A stretch of DNA of 64,000 nt from Nocardioides sp. (lineage in GTDB: Bacteria > Actinomycetota > Actinomycetes > Propionibacteriales > Nocardioidaceae): NCBI RefSeq assembly GCF_029937575.1, contig NZ_JAPYPS010000019.1, positions 230 to 64,229 of the forward strand. The letters are read 5' to 3'. Of this stretch, positions 26,701 to 34,424 are shown piece after piece. The position numbers and the translations under genes are program-made. The notes beneath the pieces are model-generated. The model was not told the origin of the DNA. It saw nothing but the letters and a program-made list of their open reading frames with translations, and searched no databases. Every line of letters starts with the position of its first letter. The first letter of the stretch is position 1.

Positions 26701-29197
26701 GTTCGAGGAGGGTGAGGGGTCCGCGGCCGCCAACAGCGGCACCCAGGGGACCGCCGGCGCCGCAGTGCTCACCGGCGACACCACCTGGTCCGAGAACGGC
26801 GTCTTCGGGGGAGCGCTGGACCTGGTGGGTGGCACGAACGCCAACGCAGCCGACCTGCCGGACAACCTCCTGCAGGGCGAGGACGACTTCTCCACCGCGT
26901 TCTGGGTCCGACCCGACACCAAGGGGAACTGGATCGGTCTCTTCCACATCGGGGACGGTCTCGGTGGCGACGGAAGCTTCTTCCAGATCCAGATGCAGAC
27001 CCAGGCCGACGGCAACACCGGTCTGGCGGCGACCTTCAAGCAGAAGGGCAGCCCGGACCAGGAGCGCGTCTACGCCACGCCGACCCAGGACGTGGTCGCC
27101 GAGGAGTGGAACCACGTCGCCTTCACCCGTGAGGGAGCAGTCGGCACGCTCTACCTGAACGGCGAGCCGATCGCCTCCCGTGACGACCTGACGATCACGA
27201 TGAGCGACGTCGGGCCGACCAGCAACAACTGGCTGGGCCGCAACGGGTTCCCGGACCCGTCCTACGACGGACTGATGGACGACGTGCGCGTCTACACCTC
27301 GGCCCTCACCGGGGACGACGTGTCGCGGCTGCACGCCGACGGCTCGGCGCTGCGCACGACGACGTCGGTGTCAGTGACACCCGTCTCGCCGTCGCCGTTC
27401 GCGGCTCCGTTGACGGTCTCGACATCGGTGCAGGACGAGACCGAGCAGTCCGCCGACGGCTCGGTCGAGCTGTGGGTCGACGCGGCACGTGTCGGTGTCC
27501 CGGTCGAGCTGGCCAGTGGAGCGGCGACGTTCCCGGAGCTCACGCTCGGTCGCGGCGACCACGAGATCGAGGTCCGCTACAGCGCCGACGAGGGCTGGCG
27601 GGACTCGGTCGCCTCGGTGACGCACACCGTCGAGCGGCCCCCGCCGGGAGAGGGTGTGCCGATCCACTACGCCTTCGACGAGGGCGCGGGCACGACGGCA
27701 GCCAACACGGGCGGGGACCCCTCCGTGGGCGACGCGACCCTGATGGGTGACACGACGTGGACCCAGGACGGCCAGTTCGCGGCTGGTGTCTCGCTTCCCG
27801 GTGGCGGAGCCGGCACCGGCAACCACGTCCGGCTCCCGGACAACATCGCCGAGGACATGGACGAGGAGTTCACCGTCTCGATCTGGACCCGACCCGACGC
27901 CCTGCCCAACTGGGTGCCGTTGGTCCAGATCGGCAGCAGCACGGACACGTTCTTCCTGCTGCAGTCCTCCACGCAGGCCGACGGCCCCACCGGGTTCGCG
28001 GCCACGTTCAAGGCACCGGGCAACCCGGCGCAGGAGCGGCTCACCCTCGGTGGAGGCAATGACACCCCCCTCAACGCGTGGACCCACGTGGTCTTCACGA
28101 TGAGTGGCTCGACCGGGAAGCTGTACTTCGACGGCGAGCTGGTGGGCACCCGGGACGACTTCAGCCTCGGCATCGGGGACGTCGGCGTGGACGGGACCAC
28201 GACGGCCAACTTCATCGGCGGCACCAGCTGGCCCGACCCGCGCTACGACGGCCTGGTCGACGAGTTCCGGATGTTCGACTACGAGCTGACCGAGGAGCAG
28301 GTCGGCGAGCTGTTCGAGGGCCCGCCCGTGAACGCCGTACCGGTGGCGGTCGACGACGCCTACAGCACCGACGAGGGCGACCCCCTCACGGTGCCGGCCC
28401 CCGGCGTCCTGGGCAACGACACCGACGCCGAGGGCGACCCCCTCACCGCGGTCGGTCTGACCCAGCCCACCAACGGCACCGTCGCGCTCGAGGCGGACGG
28501 CTCGTTCACCTACACGCCGGAGGCCGACTTCGCCGGCGCCGACACCTTCACCTACCGCGCCACCGACGGGTCGGGCGAGTCCGCACCCGCCACGGTGACG
28601 GTCACGGTCGAGGAGGACGACGAGTCGCCGTTGGTCGAGACCTCGCTGACGGCCACGGCCGACGAGATCGTCTACGGACGTCCGGGCGCGGTGACGGTGA
28701 CGATCTCACCGGTGGCCGCAACCGGATCGGTGCTCTTGATGGACGGGGACACCGAGCTCGGCTCGGCGGACCTCGCGGAGGGCGAGGCCACCATCGCGGT
28801 GCCCGGCAAGGTGCTCGTGCCCGGGTCCTACCCGCTCGAGGTGCGGTACGGCGGTGACGACGTGCACGCCGCGTCGTCGAGCACCCTCACCCTGCAGGTG
28901 GACAAGGTGGCCCCCCGCCTGAAGGTCAAGGCGCCCAAGAAGATCAAGCAGGGCAAGCGTGCCAAGGTGAAGGTGAAGGTGTCCGCAGCACACCAGGTCC
29001 CGGCGACGGGACAGGTCAAGATCAAGGTGCGGCCGGGCAAGACGATCACCCGCACGGTCAAGGACGGCAAGTTGCTCACCGTCAAGCTGCCGCGTGTGAA
29101 GCGCACGAAGAAGCTGAAGGTCAAGGTCGTCTACCTCGGTAGCGACCTCGTGGAGCGGACGTCGTCCACGGTGGTGATCCGCGTCAAGAGGCGGTAG
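23717..29197 (+). CDS. secreted ThuA / AA5 copper-radical oxidase / LamG multidomain protein
   Basis: A 1826-residue secreted protein. Residues 1-45 form a signal peptide (basic start, LLIPLVAVAVAAVALPVIAL, then AAAAED). About 48-280 is a ThuA-like domain (VLLFYKPNFHAS, FGLHYAGWS). About 290-810 is a kelch-type glyoxal/galactose oxidase with all active-site residues in place: Cys375 (LFCSMQV), Tyr429 (PRWYPT), Tyr665-His666 (RLYHSTALLLPDGRV) and His747 (VTHGFNND). The rest: a beta-rich region (810-985), LamG-like (990-1205), Ig-like (1210-1310), LamG-like (1313-1532), cadherin-like (1539-1635), Ig-like (1636-1730) and a Lys-rich Ig-like end. It should oxidise a primary alcohol or aldehyde outside the cell with release of H2O2; substrate unknown, carbohydrate favoured by context. 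Confidence 0.88.
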   Translation: MNVLRRSIRRRVSDRLRRLLIPLVAVAVAAVALPVIALASPAAAAEDGTLRVLLFYKPNFHASNVQAREAVRDLAGELADEYGQEVEIQETDDPIAFTAENLATRDAVVFAQTGGVLFNDAQRTALEDYIRGGGGYFGLHYAGWSVGQSEHDVNPFYAQLVGASSEGHPENPAVRPGRVEVTAVDHPLTQGLPDEFTRSDEWYDWLVNPAPTVRTLLSADESSYGMGRQGTSHPITWCQEIDAGRSWYSGMGHEGTAYSEPVIRTQMRNGLAYAAGLLPADCSPPAKGDTGAWSGVTPWPLVPINMSLTADGKVQSFGSVSTGCTDDTPYDFTGNSCVSQGGQFEIDVWNPEVPRTLANVTHGLVPNTTYTDLFCSMQVQNPRSQVTMTVGGDDGLGANAPNDAAIGVTSYSTSKGLHDEAPMNYPRWYPTGTTLPSGDIVVQGGSLRGGPGGPGVKTPELYAPDEGNGWRLLDGATSAVAYGDGGADHEGQDENRWWYPRAFVAPGNGNVFNISGTQMFELDPSGDGEMILRGKVPAASANQGDLGNPVGATSTATMYRPGKILQVGGGWWGNGGGPDGASAGFTVDITGPDGTASPIVEPTEPMTYERHWPTSTVLPDGDVLVTGGSRVNNGNDGYVTNAEIWNPDTGEWSEVEAPYEHARLYHSTALLLPDGRVMMGGGGTPGPRSYTDVEYYSPAYLFDGDEPAVRPEITDAPLEIGYDGTFEIATGTDVSRVTLVRNGSVTHGFNNDQNFQDLDFTQADGSDTVSITSPVDGTYAPPGAYMLFVFDEDGTPSVASMMNISPEVEMDARSPELVDQFEYPRIPTEWRSANPPAVVDVDAGNGRMAPWAVDDGVQLVRAANGANGGLGSAGYHLALGDTGSLERTLDGLDPGREYRVSLRFARDSRDATGVGPAAAQLSVGSLDTTVTAGTDTPSQAGSGTTFDTLIETFTADSRSETLRLAAPGSGAGLVVDDLVVIGVDPGLGDVPVHYEFEEGEGSAAANSGTQGTAGAAVLTGDTTWSENGVFGGALDLVGGTNANAADLPDNLLQGEDDFSTAFWVRPDTKGNWIGLFHIGDGLGGDGSFFQIQMQTQADGNTGLAATFKQKGSPDQERVYATPTQDVVAEEWNHVAFTREGAVGTLYLNGEPIASRDDLTITMSDVGPTSNNWLGRNGFPDPSYDGLMDDVRVYTSALTGDDVSRLHADGSALRTTTSVSVTPVSPSPFAAPLTVSTSVQDETEQSADGSVELWVDAARVGVPVELASGAATFPELTLGRGDHEIEVRYSADEGWRDSVASVTHTVERPPPGEGVPIHYAFDEGAGTTAANTGGDPSVGDATLMGDTTWTQDGQFAAGVSLPGGGAGTGNHVRLPDNIAEDMDEEFTVSIWTRPDALPNWVPLVQIGSSTDTFFLLQSSTQADGPTGFAATFKAPGNPAQERLTLGGGNDTPLNAWTHVVFTMSGSTGKLYFDGELVGTRDDFSLGIGDVGVDGTTTANFIGGTSWPDPRYDGLVDEFRMFDYELTEEQVGELFEGPPVNAVPVAVDDAYSTDEGDPLTVPAPGVLGNDTDAEGDPLTAVGLTQPTNGTVALEADGSFTYTPEADFAGADTFTYRATDGSGESAPATVTVTVEEDDESPLVETSLTATADEIVYGRPGAVTVTISPVAATGSVLLMDGDTELGSADLAEGEATIAVPGKVLVPGSYPLEVRYGGDDVHAASSSTLTLQVDKVAPRLKVKAPKKIKQGKRAKVKVKVSAAHQVPATGQVKIKVRPGKTITRTVKDGKLLTVKLPRVKRTKKLKVKVVYLGSDLVERTSSTVVIRVKRR

Positions 29198-29217
29198 CAC
29201 CGCGACCACCCATAGCT

Positions 29218-29254
29218 GAGCGGGTCCGGGGGAGTCAGCCCCCCGGGCCCGCTC
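29218..29254 (+). terminator. intrinsic terminator hairpin 1
   Basis: A 15-bp stem with one G-U wobble (29218-29232 with 29240-29254), loop about 7 nt, 20 bp after the oxidase stop. No T-tract, as is common in actinobacteria. Confidence 0.7.
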
Positions 29255-29292
29255 TGGTGCGTCCGGCGGGATCGATCCGCAGGCAGACGCAC

Positions 29293-29334
29293 AAGAGCCG
29301 GCAGCCGACCATCTCTGGTCGGCTGCCGGCTCTT
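29293..29334. terminator. perfect 19-bp bidirectional terminator hairpin
   Basis: Bases 29293-29311 pair perfectly with 29316-29334 around a TCTC loop. It lies between the convergent oxidase (+) and tautomerase (-) genes and can serve both. Confidence 0.85.
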
Positions 29335-29359
29335 GGAGGTACGCCGGGGCCCGGTCGGG

Positions 29360-29581
29360 TCAGTCGGCGAGGGCGGCGACGACGCCGGCCCGGCTGTCGT
29401 CCTCGCTGGCCAGCACGCCGCCGTTGGCCACGATGTCGGGGGTGATCTCGCTGAAGACCATCCGGACGTCCTGGCGGCGGGCGCCGAGGATCTCCACGGC
29501 CTGGTCGGCCACGGCCTGGGCGAAGTCGCGACGTTGCTCCACGGTCCGGCCACGCAGCAGCTCGACGGTGATGTTGGGCAT
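29360..29581 (-). CDS. 4-oxalocrotonate tautomerase-family protein
   Basis: A 73-residue tautomerase-superfamily subunit. Pro follows the initiator Met (MPNITVELLRGRTVEQRRDF), giving the catalytic N-terminal proline, with Arg residues near 39-40 and the C-terminal half MVFSEITPDIVANGG. It is slightly longer than classic 62-residue 4-OT. Such enzymes catalyse keto-enol conversions of 2-hydroxymuconate-like acids. The gene is monocistronic, convergent with the oxidase and divergent from the copper genes. A role in the neighbouring aromatic cluster is possible but not shown. Confidence 0.85.
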   Translation of the reverse strand: MPNITVELLRGRTVEQRRDFAQAVADQAVEILGARRQDVRMVFSEITPDIVANGGVLASEDDSRAGVVAALAD

Positions 29582-29823
29582 GGGATTTCCCTTCGTGACG
29601 GCGTCCCTGAAGGTTCAGAAAGACGACCTTGGTTCGGTGATGTGAACTTGCGGCGATGCTACGCCCACTGGGGGGTCAGGCTCAAGGAATCTGTTCACAT
29701 TCTTGACAGAGGTTCGGCTGGCTGGTTCAGTGTGGTCGAGGTCACGTCGTCGGACCGAGTTCGCCTCCGCGAACCCCGCGCGGGCCGGAGCGCCGCGGTG
29801 TGCGGCGAGAAGAGGACCTCACG
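29582..29823. promoter_or_regulatory. divergent promoter region with inverted GTTCACAT boxes
   Basis: The 242-bp gap between the tautomerase and copper-chaperone genes contains ATGTGAAC at 29640 and its reverse complement GTTCACAT at 29693. The same 8-mer occurs in the kduI and oxidase promoters. The -10/-35 elements are not clear. Confidence 0.4.
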
Positions 29824-30564
29824 ATGCAGCGACCAGCTCCCCGTGCAACCCGGCTCGGTGCGGTGGTCACGGCCGCTGCCGCGGCGGTCCTGGTCGCCTC
29901 CGCGCCGGCGCAGGCCCACGTGTCGATCACCCCGTCCACGACCGCGGCCGGAGCGTACGCCGTCCTCGAGCTCAGCGTGCCGCACGGGTGCGACGGCTCG
30001 CCGACCACGTCGGTGACGATCCAGATGCCCGAGGAGATCACGGCCGTGACCCCCACCCGCAACGCCCTGTGGACGGTGGAGAAGGAGTCCCAGCAGCTCG
30101 ACCCGCCCCTCACCGACAGTCACGGCAACGAGATCACCGAGCGGGTCACCACGGTCACCTACACGGCGAGGACCCCGCTGCCCGACGGCTTCCGGGACGC
30201 CTTCGAGCTGTCGGTCCAGCTGCCCGAGAGCGTGGGGGAGGCCTTGGTCTTCCCCACGATCCAGACGTGCGAGCAGGGCGAGTCGGCCTGGATCCAGGTG
30301 CCGCAGGAGGGGCAGGCGGAGGACGAGCTCGAGCTGCCCGCACCGGCCTTCGTGCTCACCGAGGCGACCGGTGGGGGGCATCACGGCGAGGAGAACGGGG
30401 CAGCCGAAGGCGTGGCTGCCTCCTCCGACGACGTCCAGCGGGCCTCGAGCGTGGCCCCGGAGACCAGGTCCGGCAACGTGGTCCCGGTCCTCGGGCTCGT
30501 CGCCGGACTCATCGGTGTGCTGCTCGGCGGCGCGGCCCTCGTGCTCCAACGCCGCCGCGTGTGA
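29824..30564 (+). CDS. YcnI-like (DUF1775) copper-binding exported protein
   Basis: A 246-residue exported protein. The signal peptide (AVVTAAAAAVLVASAPAQA) is followed directly by HVSITPS, so the mature N-terminal His can bind copper as in Bacillus YcnI. The DUF1775 domain spans about 33-185 (LELSVPHGC, WTVEK), followed by an acidic/His-containing linker and a C-terminal membrane helix (VPVLGLVAGLIGVLLGGAALVL) with basic residues. It is anchored outside the membrane. Its stop overlaps the CopC-CopD gene (GTGA), so it likely hands copper to that importer. Confidence 0.9.
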   Translation: MQRPAPRATRLGAVVTAAAAAVLVASAPAQAHVSITPSTTAAGAYAVLELSVPHGCDGSPTTSVTIQMPEEITAVTPTRNALWTVEKESQQLDPPLTDSHGNEITERVTTVTYTARTPLPDGFRDAFELSVQLPESVGEALVFPTIQTCEQGESAWIQVPQEGQAEDELELPAPAFVLTEATGGGHHGEENGAAEGVAASSDDVQRASSVAPETRSGNVVPVLGLVAGLIGVLLGGAALVLQRRRV

Positions 30565-32273
30565 GCCGACCTCCGCGGCGCTCGACCTCGCGGTCGTCGT
30601 TCGCCCGGTCGCTCGTCACGCTGGCGCTCCTCGTCGTCGGCCTGGTGCTCGGGCCCGCGGGGCCTGCCGGCGCGCACGCCACCCTGATCGGGACCGATCC
30701 CCAGCAGGGTGAGGTCCTTGCCGCCGCTCCGGAAGCGATCCGGTTCAGCTACACCGAGTCCGTCGCCGCGGTGCCCGACGGCACGCAGGTCTTCGACTCC
30801 ACGGGGCAGGTGGTCGCCTCCACGGCGACCAGCAGCGGCTCCGACCTCGTCGTCACGCTCGCCGAGCCGGTCGCCGACGGGACGCTCGTCGTGGTGTGGC
30901 GGGTCATCTCCGAGGACGGTCACCCGGTCAGCGGGTCGCTCAGCTTCTCGGTCGGTGCTCCGAGCGCGGGCGCCGCTCTGGTGCCCCCCGACGTCGGTGG
31001 GGCCACGGACGCGCCGGCGGCCCTCAGCGTCGCGCGTGCCGCCGGGTACGTCGGACTCCTGCTGGCCGCAGGGCTCGTGGCCTTCCTCGTGCTCTTCCTG
31101 GGCCCGCACCAGCTGAGCGCACCGGTGCTGCGTCGCGTCGTGCGGCTCGCCAGAGCCTCGGCGGGGCTCGCTGCTCTCTCGTGGGGGGTCGCCCTCCCGC
31201 TCACGGCCACCTACCAGCTCGGCACCGACCTCGGAGCCCTCGGGAGCCTCGACACCTGGCGCGTCCTGCCCGTCGAGGTGTACGCCGTCGCTGTCGTCGT
31301 GGCGGGTGGGCTCGGCGCGGCGGTCGGGCTCCTCGGTGACCACGCGGTGGTCGGGCGACGGGCCGCGGCGGCGCTGGGGGCGGCGCTGCTCGCCACGATC
31401 GCTCCGGCCCTGACCGGTCACACCCGAGCGGTGAGCCCCGAGTGGCTCGTCGTCGGCACCGACGCTCTCCACCTCGTGACGGGGGCGCTGTGGCTGGGCG
31501 GCCTGGTGGGTCTCGCGCTGGCGCTGCGCGACCTGGCCGAGCGGGGAGCGGTAGCCGGCGACGTGCTGGTCCGCTTCTCGACCTGGGCCGCCGGCACCCT
31601 CGCGCTGCTGGTCGTGGCCGGCTCGGTGCTGACGTGGCGGATCCTCGGGTCCTGGGGGGCGATCCTCGAGACGGGCTACGGCCGTCTGCTTCTCGTCAAG
31701 GTGAGCGTCGTCGGCGTGGCGGTGCTCCTCGCCGCCTGGAACCGCTACCGGCTGCTGCCACTCCTGACGGACGCGAGCAAGCGGAAGGGTCGCCGCACGG
31801 CCGCGTCGATGATCGTCGGGTCGGTGCGTGCCGAGGCGGTGGTGCTGCTGGTCGTCCTGGCCCTGACCGGCGTCCTGGTCGACCGGAGCCCGGAGCCGGA
31901 CGAGGCGTTGAGCGCCGGTCCTCGTCCTGGACAGGAGCCGCGCTCGGCGATGCTCGACGACGTCAAGGTGCTGGCCACGCTCGCGCCCCTGGCCGTGGGC
32001 CCCAACACCGTGACCATCGAGCTCACGGACTCGGCGGGTGCGCCGGCCGAGTTCATGGTGCCGCCGAGCGTGCGGCTCTTCAACGACGAGGTCGATCTCG
32101 GGACGGTCCCTCTCAACCCGGGAGTCGTCGGCTCGCACACCGCCGAGGTCGTCCTGCCCTCGTCCGGTGAGTGGCGCGTGCAGGTGTCCCTGCGCACGAG
32201 CGCCTTCGACAACCCGATCGCGACGCTGGCCTTCGAGGTGCCGTCGGCTGCGGGGGATGCCGCCCCGGACTAA
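30561..32273 (+). CDS. CopC-CopD copper import fusion protein (YcnJ-like)
   Basis: A 570-residue protein starting at GTG 30561. A signal sequence (LVTLALLVVGLVLGPAGPAGA) is followed by HATLIGTDPQQG, the CopC N-terminal copper site, with DGHPVSGSLSF completing the CopC fold (about 38-130). A CopD membrane domain with about eight helices follows (LHLVTGALWLGGL, YGRLLLVKV), then an extracytoplasmic FixH/YtkA-like beta domain (about 460-565). It should carry copper inward. Coupled to the YcnI-like gene and close to the copper-radical oxidase, which needs copper. Confidence 0.9.
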   Translation: MSRPPRRSTSRSSFARSLVTLALLVVGLVLGPAGPAGAHATLIGTDPQQGEVLAAAPEAIRFSYTESVAAVPDGTQVFDSTGQVVASTATSSGSDLVVTLAEPVADGTLVVVWRVISEDGHPVSGSLSFSVGAPSAGAALVPPDVGGATDAPAALSVARAAGYVGLLLAAGLVAFLVLFLGPHQLSAPVLRRVVRLARASAGLAALSWGVALPLTATYQLGTDLGALGSLDTWRVLPVEVYAVAVVVAGGLGAAVGLLGDHAVVGRRAAAALGAALLATIAPALTGHTRAVSPEWLVVGTDALHLVTGALWLGGLVGLALALRDLAERGAVAGDVLVRFSTWAAGTLALLVVAGSVLTWRILGSWGAILETGYGRLLLVKVSVVGVAVLLAAWNRYRLLPLLTDASKRKGRRTAASMIVGSVRAEAVVLLVVLALTGVLVDRSPEPDEALSAGPRPGQEPRSAMLDDVKVLATLAPLAVGPNTVTIELTDSAGAPAEFMVPPSVRLFNDEVDLGTVPLNPGVVGSHTAEVVLPSSGEWRVQVSLRTSAFDNPIATLAFEVPSAAGDAAPD

Positions 32274-32304
32274 CGTCGCCGGTTGCCAGGCGGGTGGCCG
32301 ATCA

Positions 32305-32316
32305 ACTGTATACAGT
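32305..32316. promoter_or_regulatory. GntR/FCD operator, site 1
   Basis: ACTGTATACAGT is a perfect 12-bp palindrome, 34 bp before the start of the first decarboxylase-like gene. It matches six other sites in the island. Confidence 0.75.
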
Positions 32317-32349
32317 AAGCCATCATCACCTGACGAGAAGGACTCCGAG

Positions 32350-33330
32350 ATGGCTTTGCGCCTGCGTGCCAGTTTCATGCCCAACCCACGGGTGCTGCCG
32401 TTGCTCGACGTGACAGTCAGCCCCAGTGGGATCGACCTGGACTGGGAGACGGGTGATGCGGGCGACCTCCACGAGCACCACTTGCGCCACAGTGACTTCG
32501 ACGTCTTCGAGTTCTCGATCTCCAACTACCTGGTGACCCGGGACCGGCCGCTGGACCTGTGGGACTGGGTGATGATCCCGGTCTTCGCCAGCAAGGCGAC
32601 CCTCGGCATCAACACGTGGGTGCACCGTGACGCCGAGATCGACGGGGGCGCCGACCTCGCAGGCAAGCGGTTCGGGCTGCCCGACTACACCATGACGGCC
32701 GGGCTCTGGATGCGTGCCCAGCTCGAGACGCTCTGGGGAATCCGGTCCCGCGACATCGAGTGGTACCTAGGTCGCGAGGGGGAGCACAGCCACACACGAC
32801 AGCTGGGGTTCGCCGACGAGCCCCCTGCGGGTGTCAGCCTGACGTGGTCCAACCCGACAGAGCTCGACCGGCTGTTGCAGGAAGGGCGGGTCCACGCGGC
32901 CTTCGGATCGCTCGACGTGCCCCTCGACACTGCCAGCGGCCGGGTGCACCGACTCTTTCCCGATCGGGGGAGGGCGTTCTTCGGCGACTTCCAGGCGGCC
33001 GTCGGCTTCCTCCCGGTCAACCACGTCGTGCTCGTCCAGCGGCGAGTCGTGGAGCGCCACCCGTGGGTGGCTGAAGCGCTGCTGGATGCATTCGAACGCG
33101 CGAAGCGGGTCGCGTATCGCCGCGATCCGACCGCCGCCGGCGTCTTCCGTGGCGGCAACGACGACATGGACGCCCAGCGGGACATGTTCGGACCCGACCC
33201 GTTCCCCTACGGGCGTGTGGCCAATGTCGACATGCTCGAGATGGTCGCTCGACAGTCGCACGCGGACGGGCTCACCTCACGCCAGATCGACCTCGCGGAC
33301 TGCATTGCCGCCGGCGTGCGTGACGACTAG
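32350..33330 (+). CDS. 4,5-dihydroxyphthalate decarboxylase-like protein, copy 1
   Basis: A 326-residue protein with the type II periplasmic-binding fold but no signal peptide (MALRLRASFMPNPRVLPLLD). It is similar in layout to phthalate-pathway 4,5-dihydroxyphthalate decarboxylase: VFEFSISNYLVTRDRP, VFASKATLGINTWVH, DLAGKRFGLPDYTMTAGLWM, and NHVVLVQRRVVERHPWVAEA. It could be a cytosolic decarboxylase or a small-molecule-binding protein. Operator site 1 lies just upstream. It is a paralogue of the 41.5-42.6 kb protein (shared GKR-GLP-Y, HPWVA and ND-MDA-type tail regions). Confidence 0.72.
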   Translation: MALRLRASFMPNPRVLPLLDVTVSPSGIDLDWETGDAGDLHEHHLRHSDFDVFEFSISNYLVTRDRPLDLWDWVMIPVFASKATLGINTWVHRDAEIDGGADLAGKRFGLPDYTMTAGLWMRAQLETLWGIRSRDIEWYLGREGEHSHTRQLGFADEPPAGVSLTWSNPTELDRLLQEGRVHAAFGSLDVPLDTASGRVHRLFPDRGRAFFGDFQAAVGFLPVNHVVLVQRRVVERHPWVAEALLDAFERAKRVAYRRDPTAAGVFRGGNDDMDAQRDMFGPDPFPYGRVANVDMLEMVARQSHADGLTSRQIDLADCIAAGVRDD

Positions 33331-33392
33331 CCCGCCAAGAAGTTTGTGGCCAATCTGCCGATAGGTCTTGACTCGCGTAGCGACGTCAGTAA

Positions 33393-33404
33393 TCTGTATA
33401 CACA
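33393..33404. promoter_or_regulatory. GntR/FCD operator, site 2
   Basis: TCTGTATACACA contains the TGTATACA core at 33395-33402. It lies 124 bp upstream of the ABC transporter operon, downstream of a TTGACTC-like -35 element; its TATACA may form the -10. Confidence 0.65.
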
Positions 33405-33527
33405 TTGACCGGGTGATCGCAGTCACAGCAACGAGCGCGATGCTGTCACGAGAGACCACTCGGGGGAGCAACATCCGATCCCCGTACGACGCCGTCCCGA
33501 TCGGGAGGCTGAGGAGGAAAAACGCAG

Positions 33528-34424
33528 ATGAGCGGCGCTTCGCCCCAGGGCACAGGAGACGTGACGCGGACCCCCGTCGTGGAGTTCAAGCACGCCGAGG
33601 TGACCTATCCCGGAAGGCAGGTCACCAGGCCTGCGGTGATCGACGTGGACCTCAGCGTCGGCCGCGGTGAGTTCGTCTGCGTCGTGGGCCCTAGTGGATG
33701 CGGCAAGTCCACGCTGCTCCACGTGTGCTCGGGGCTGATGAAGGTCTCCGACGGCGAGTTCTTGTACCTCGGGCAGGAGTGGAAGAAGCTGCACCCCGAC
33801 GTGGGCTATGTCACCCAGAAGGAGACGTTGCTGCCGTGGAAGACGGTGCTGGGCAACATCGCCCTGCCACTGAAGCTCAGGGGAGTGCCGAGGGCCGAGC
33901 GGAAGTCCCGCGCCGCCGACATGGCAGCTAGCGTCGGGCTCGGCGACTGGCTCGACCGCTACCCGCGCGAGCTGTCCGGCGGCATGCGGCAGCGGGTCCA
34001 GCTCGGGCGGACCCTGGTGACCCAGCCGACGCTCCTGCTGATGGATGAGCCGTTCGGAGCCCTGGACGCCGTGCTGCGGGTTCGGATGCAGGAGTTCTTG
34101 AAGTCGCGTATCCAGGGGACCGACCTCACCACGATCTTCGTAACTCACGATCTCAACGAGGCGCTGACCCTCGGCGACAGCGTCGTCGCCATGGCTGGGG
34201 CGCCCGGGACGATCGACCAGGTCGACCACCTCGACGATCTCCCACGCGGAGTGTCCCCTGTGGAGCTGCGACAGTCGCCGGCGTACGCCGAGCACGAGGC
34301 CCGGCTCTGGAAGGTGATCGCCGGCCATCTCAGCGACGACGGCAAGGCACTCGACAACGACTCGTTCGTCCGTCGCGACGCCGAGGCACTACGGGCGGCA
34401 GCCCAGGAAAGCAGAGGAGCCTGA
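33528..34424 (+). CDS. ABC transporter ATPase (nitrate/sulfonate/taurine type)
   Basis: A 298-residue SsuB/TauB-like ATPase. Walker A GPSGCGKST, Q-loop TQKETLLPW, signature LSGGMRQRVQLGR, Walker B LLLMDEPFGALD and H-loop FVTHDLNEAL are all intact. ATG 33528 is preceded by GAGGAGG. TGATG overlap with the permease gene. It is the energy subunit of an importer for an organic anion, presumably the growth substrate of this island. Confidence 0.92.
   Translation: MSGASPQGTGDVTRTPVVEFKHAEVTYPGRQVTRPAVIDVDLSVGRGEFVCVVGPSGCGKSTLLHVCSGLMKVSDGEFLYLGQEWKKLHPDVGYVTQKETLLPWKTVLGNIALPLKLRGVPRAERKSRAADMAASVGLGDWLDRYPRELSGGMRQRVQLGRTLVTQPTLLLMDEPFGALDAVLRVRMQEFLKSRIQGTDLTTIFVTHDLNEALTLGDSVVAMAGAPGTIDQVDHLDDLPRGVSPVELRQSPAYAEHEARLWKVIAGHLSDDGKALDNDSFVRRDAEALRAAAQESRGA

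Noticed and set aside
23936-27334. 1132-codon open frame on the minus strand
   Set aside because: It is antisense to the multidomain oxidase gene, whose frame carries a signal peptide and recognisable domains; long antisense frames are expected at this GC content.
30381-32525. 714-codon minus-strand frame
   Set aside because: Shadow of the ycnI/copCD operon.
32350-33330. annotation as a classical ABC solute-binding protein
   Set aside because: No signal peptide or lipobox; the adjacent operon already has its own lipoprotein.
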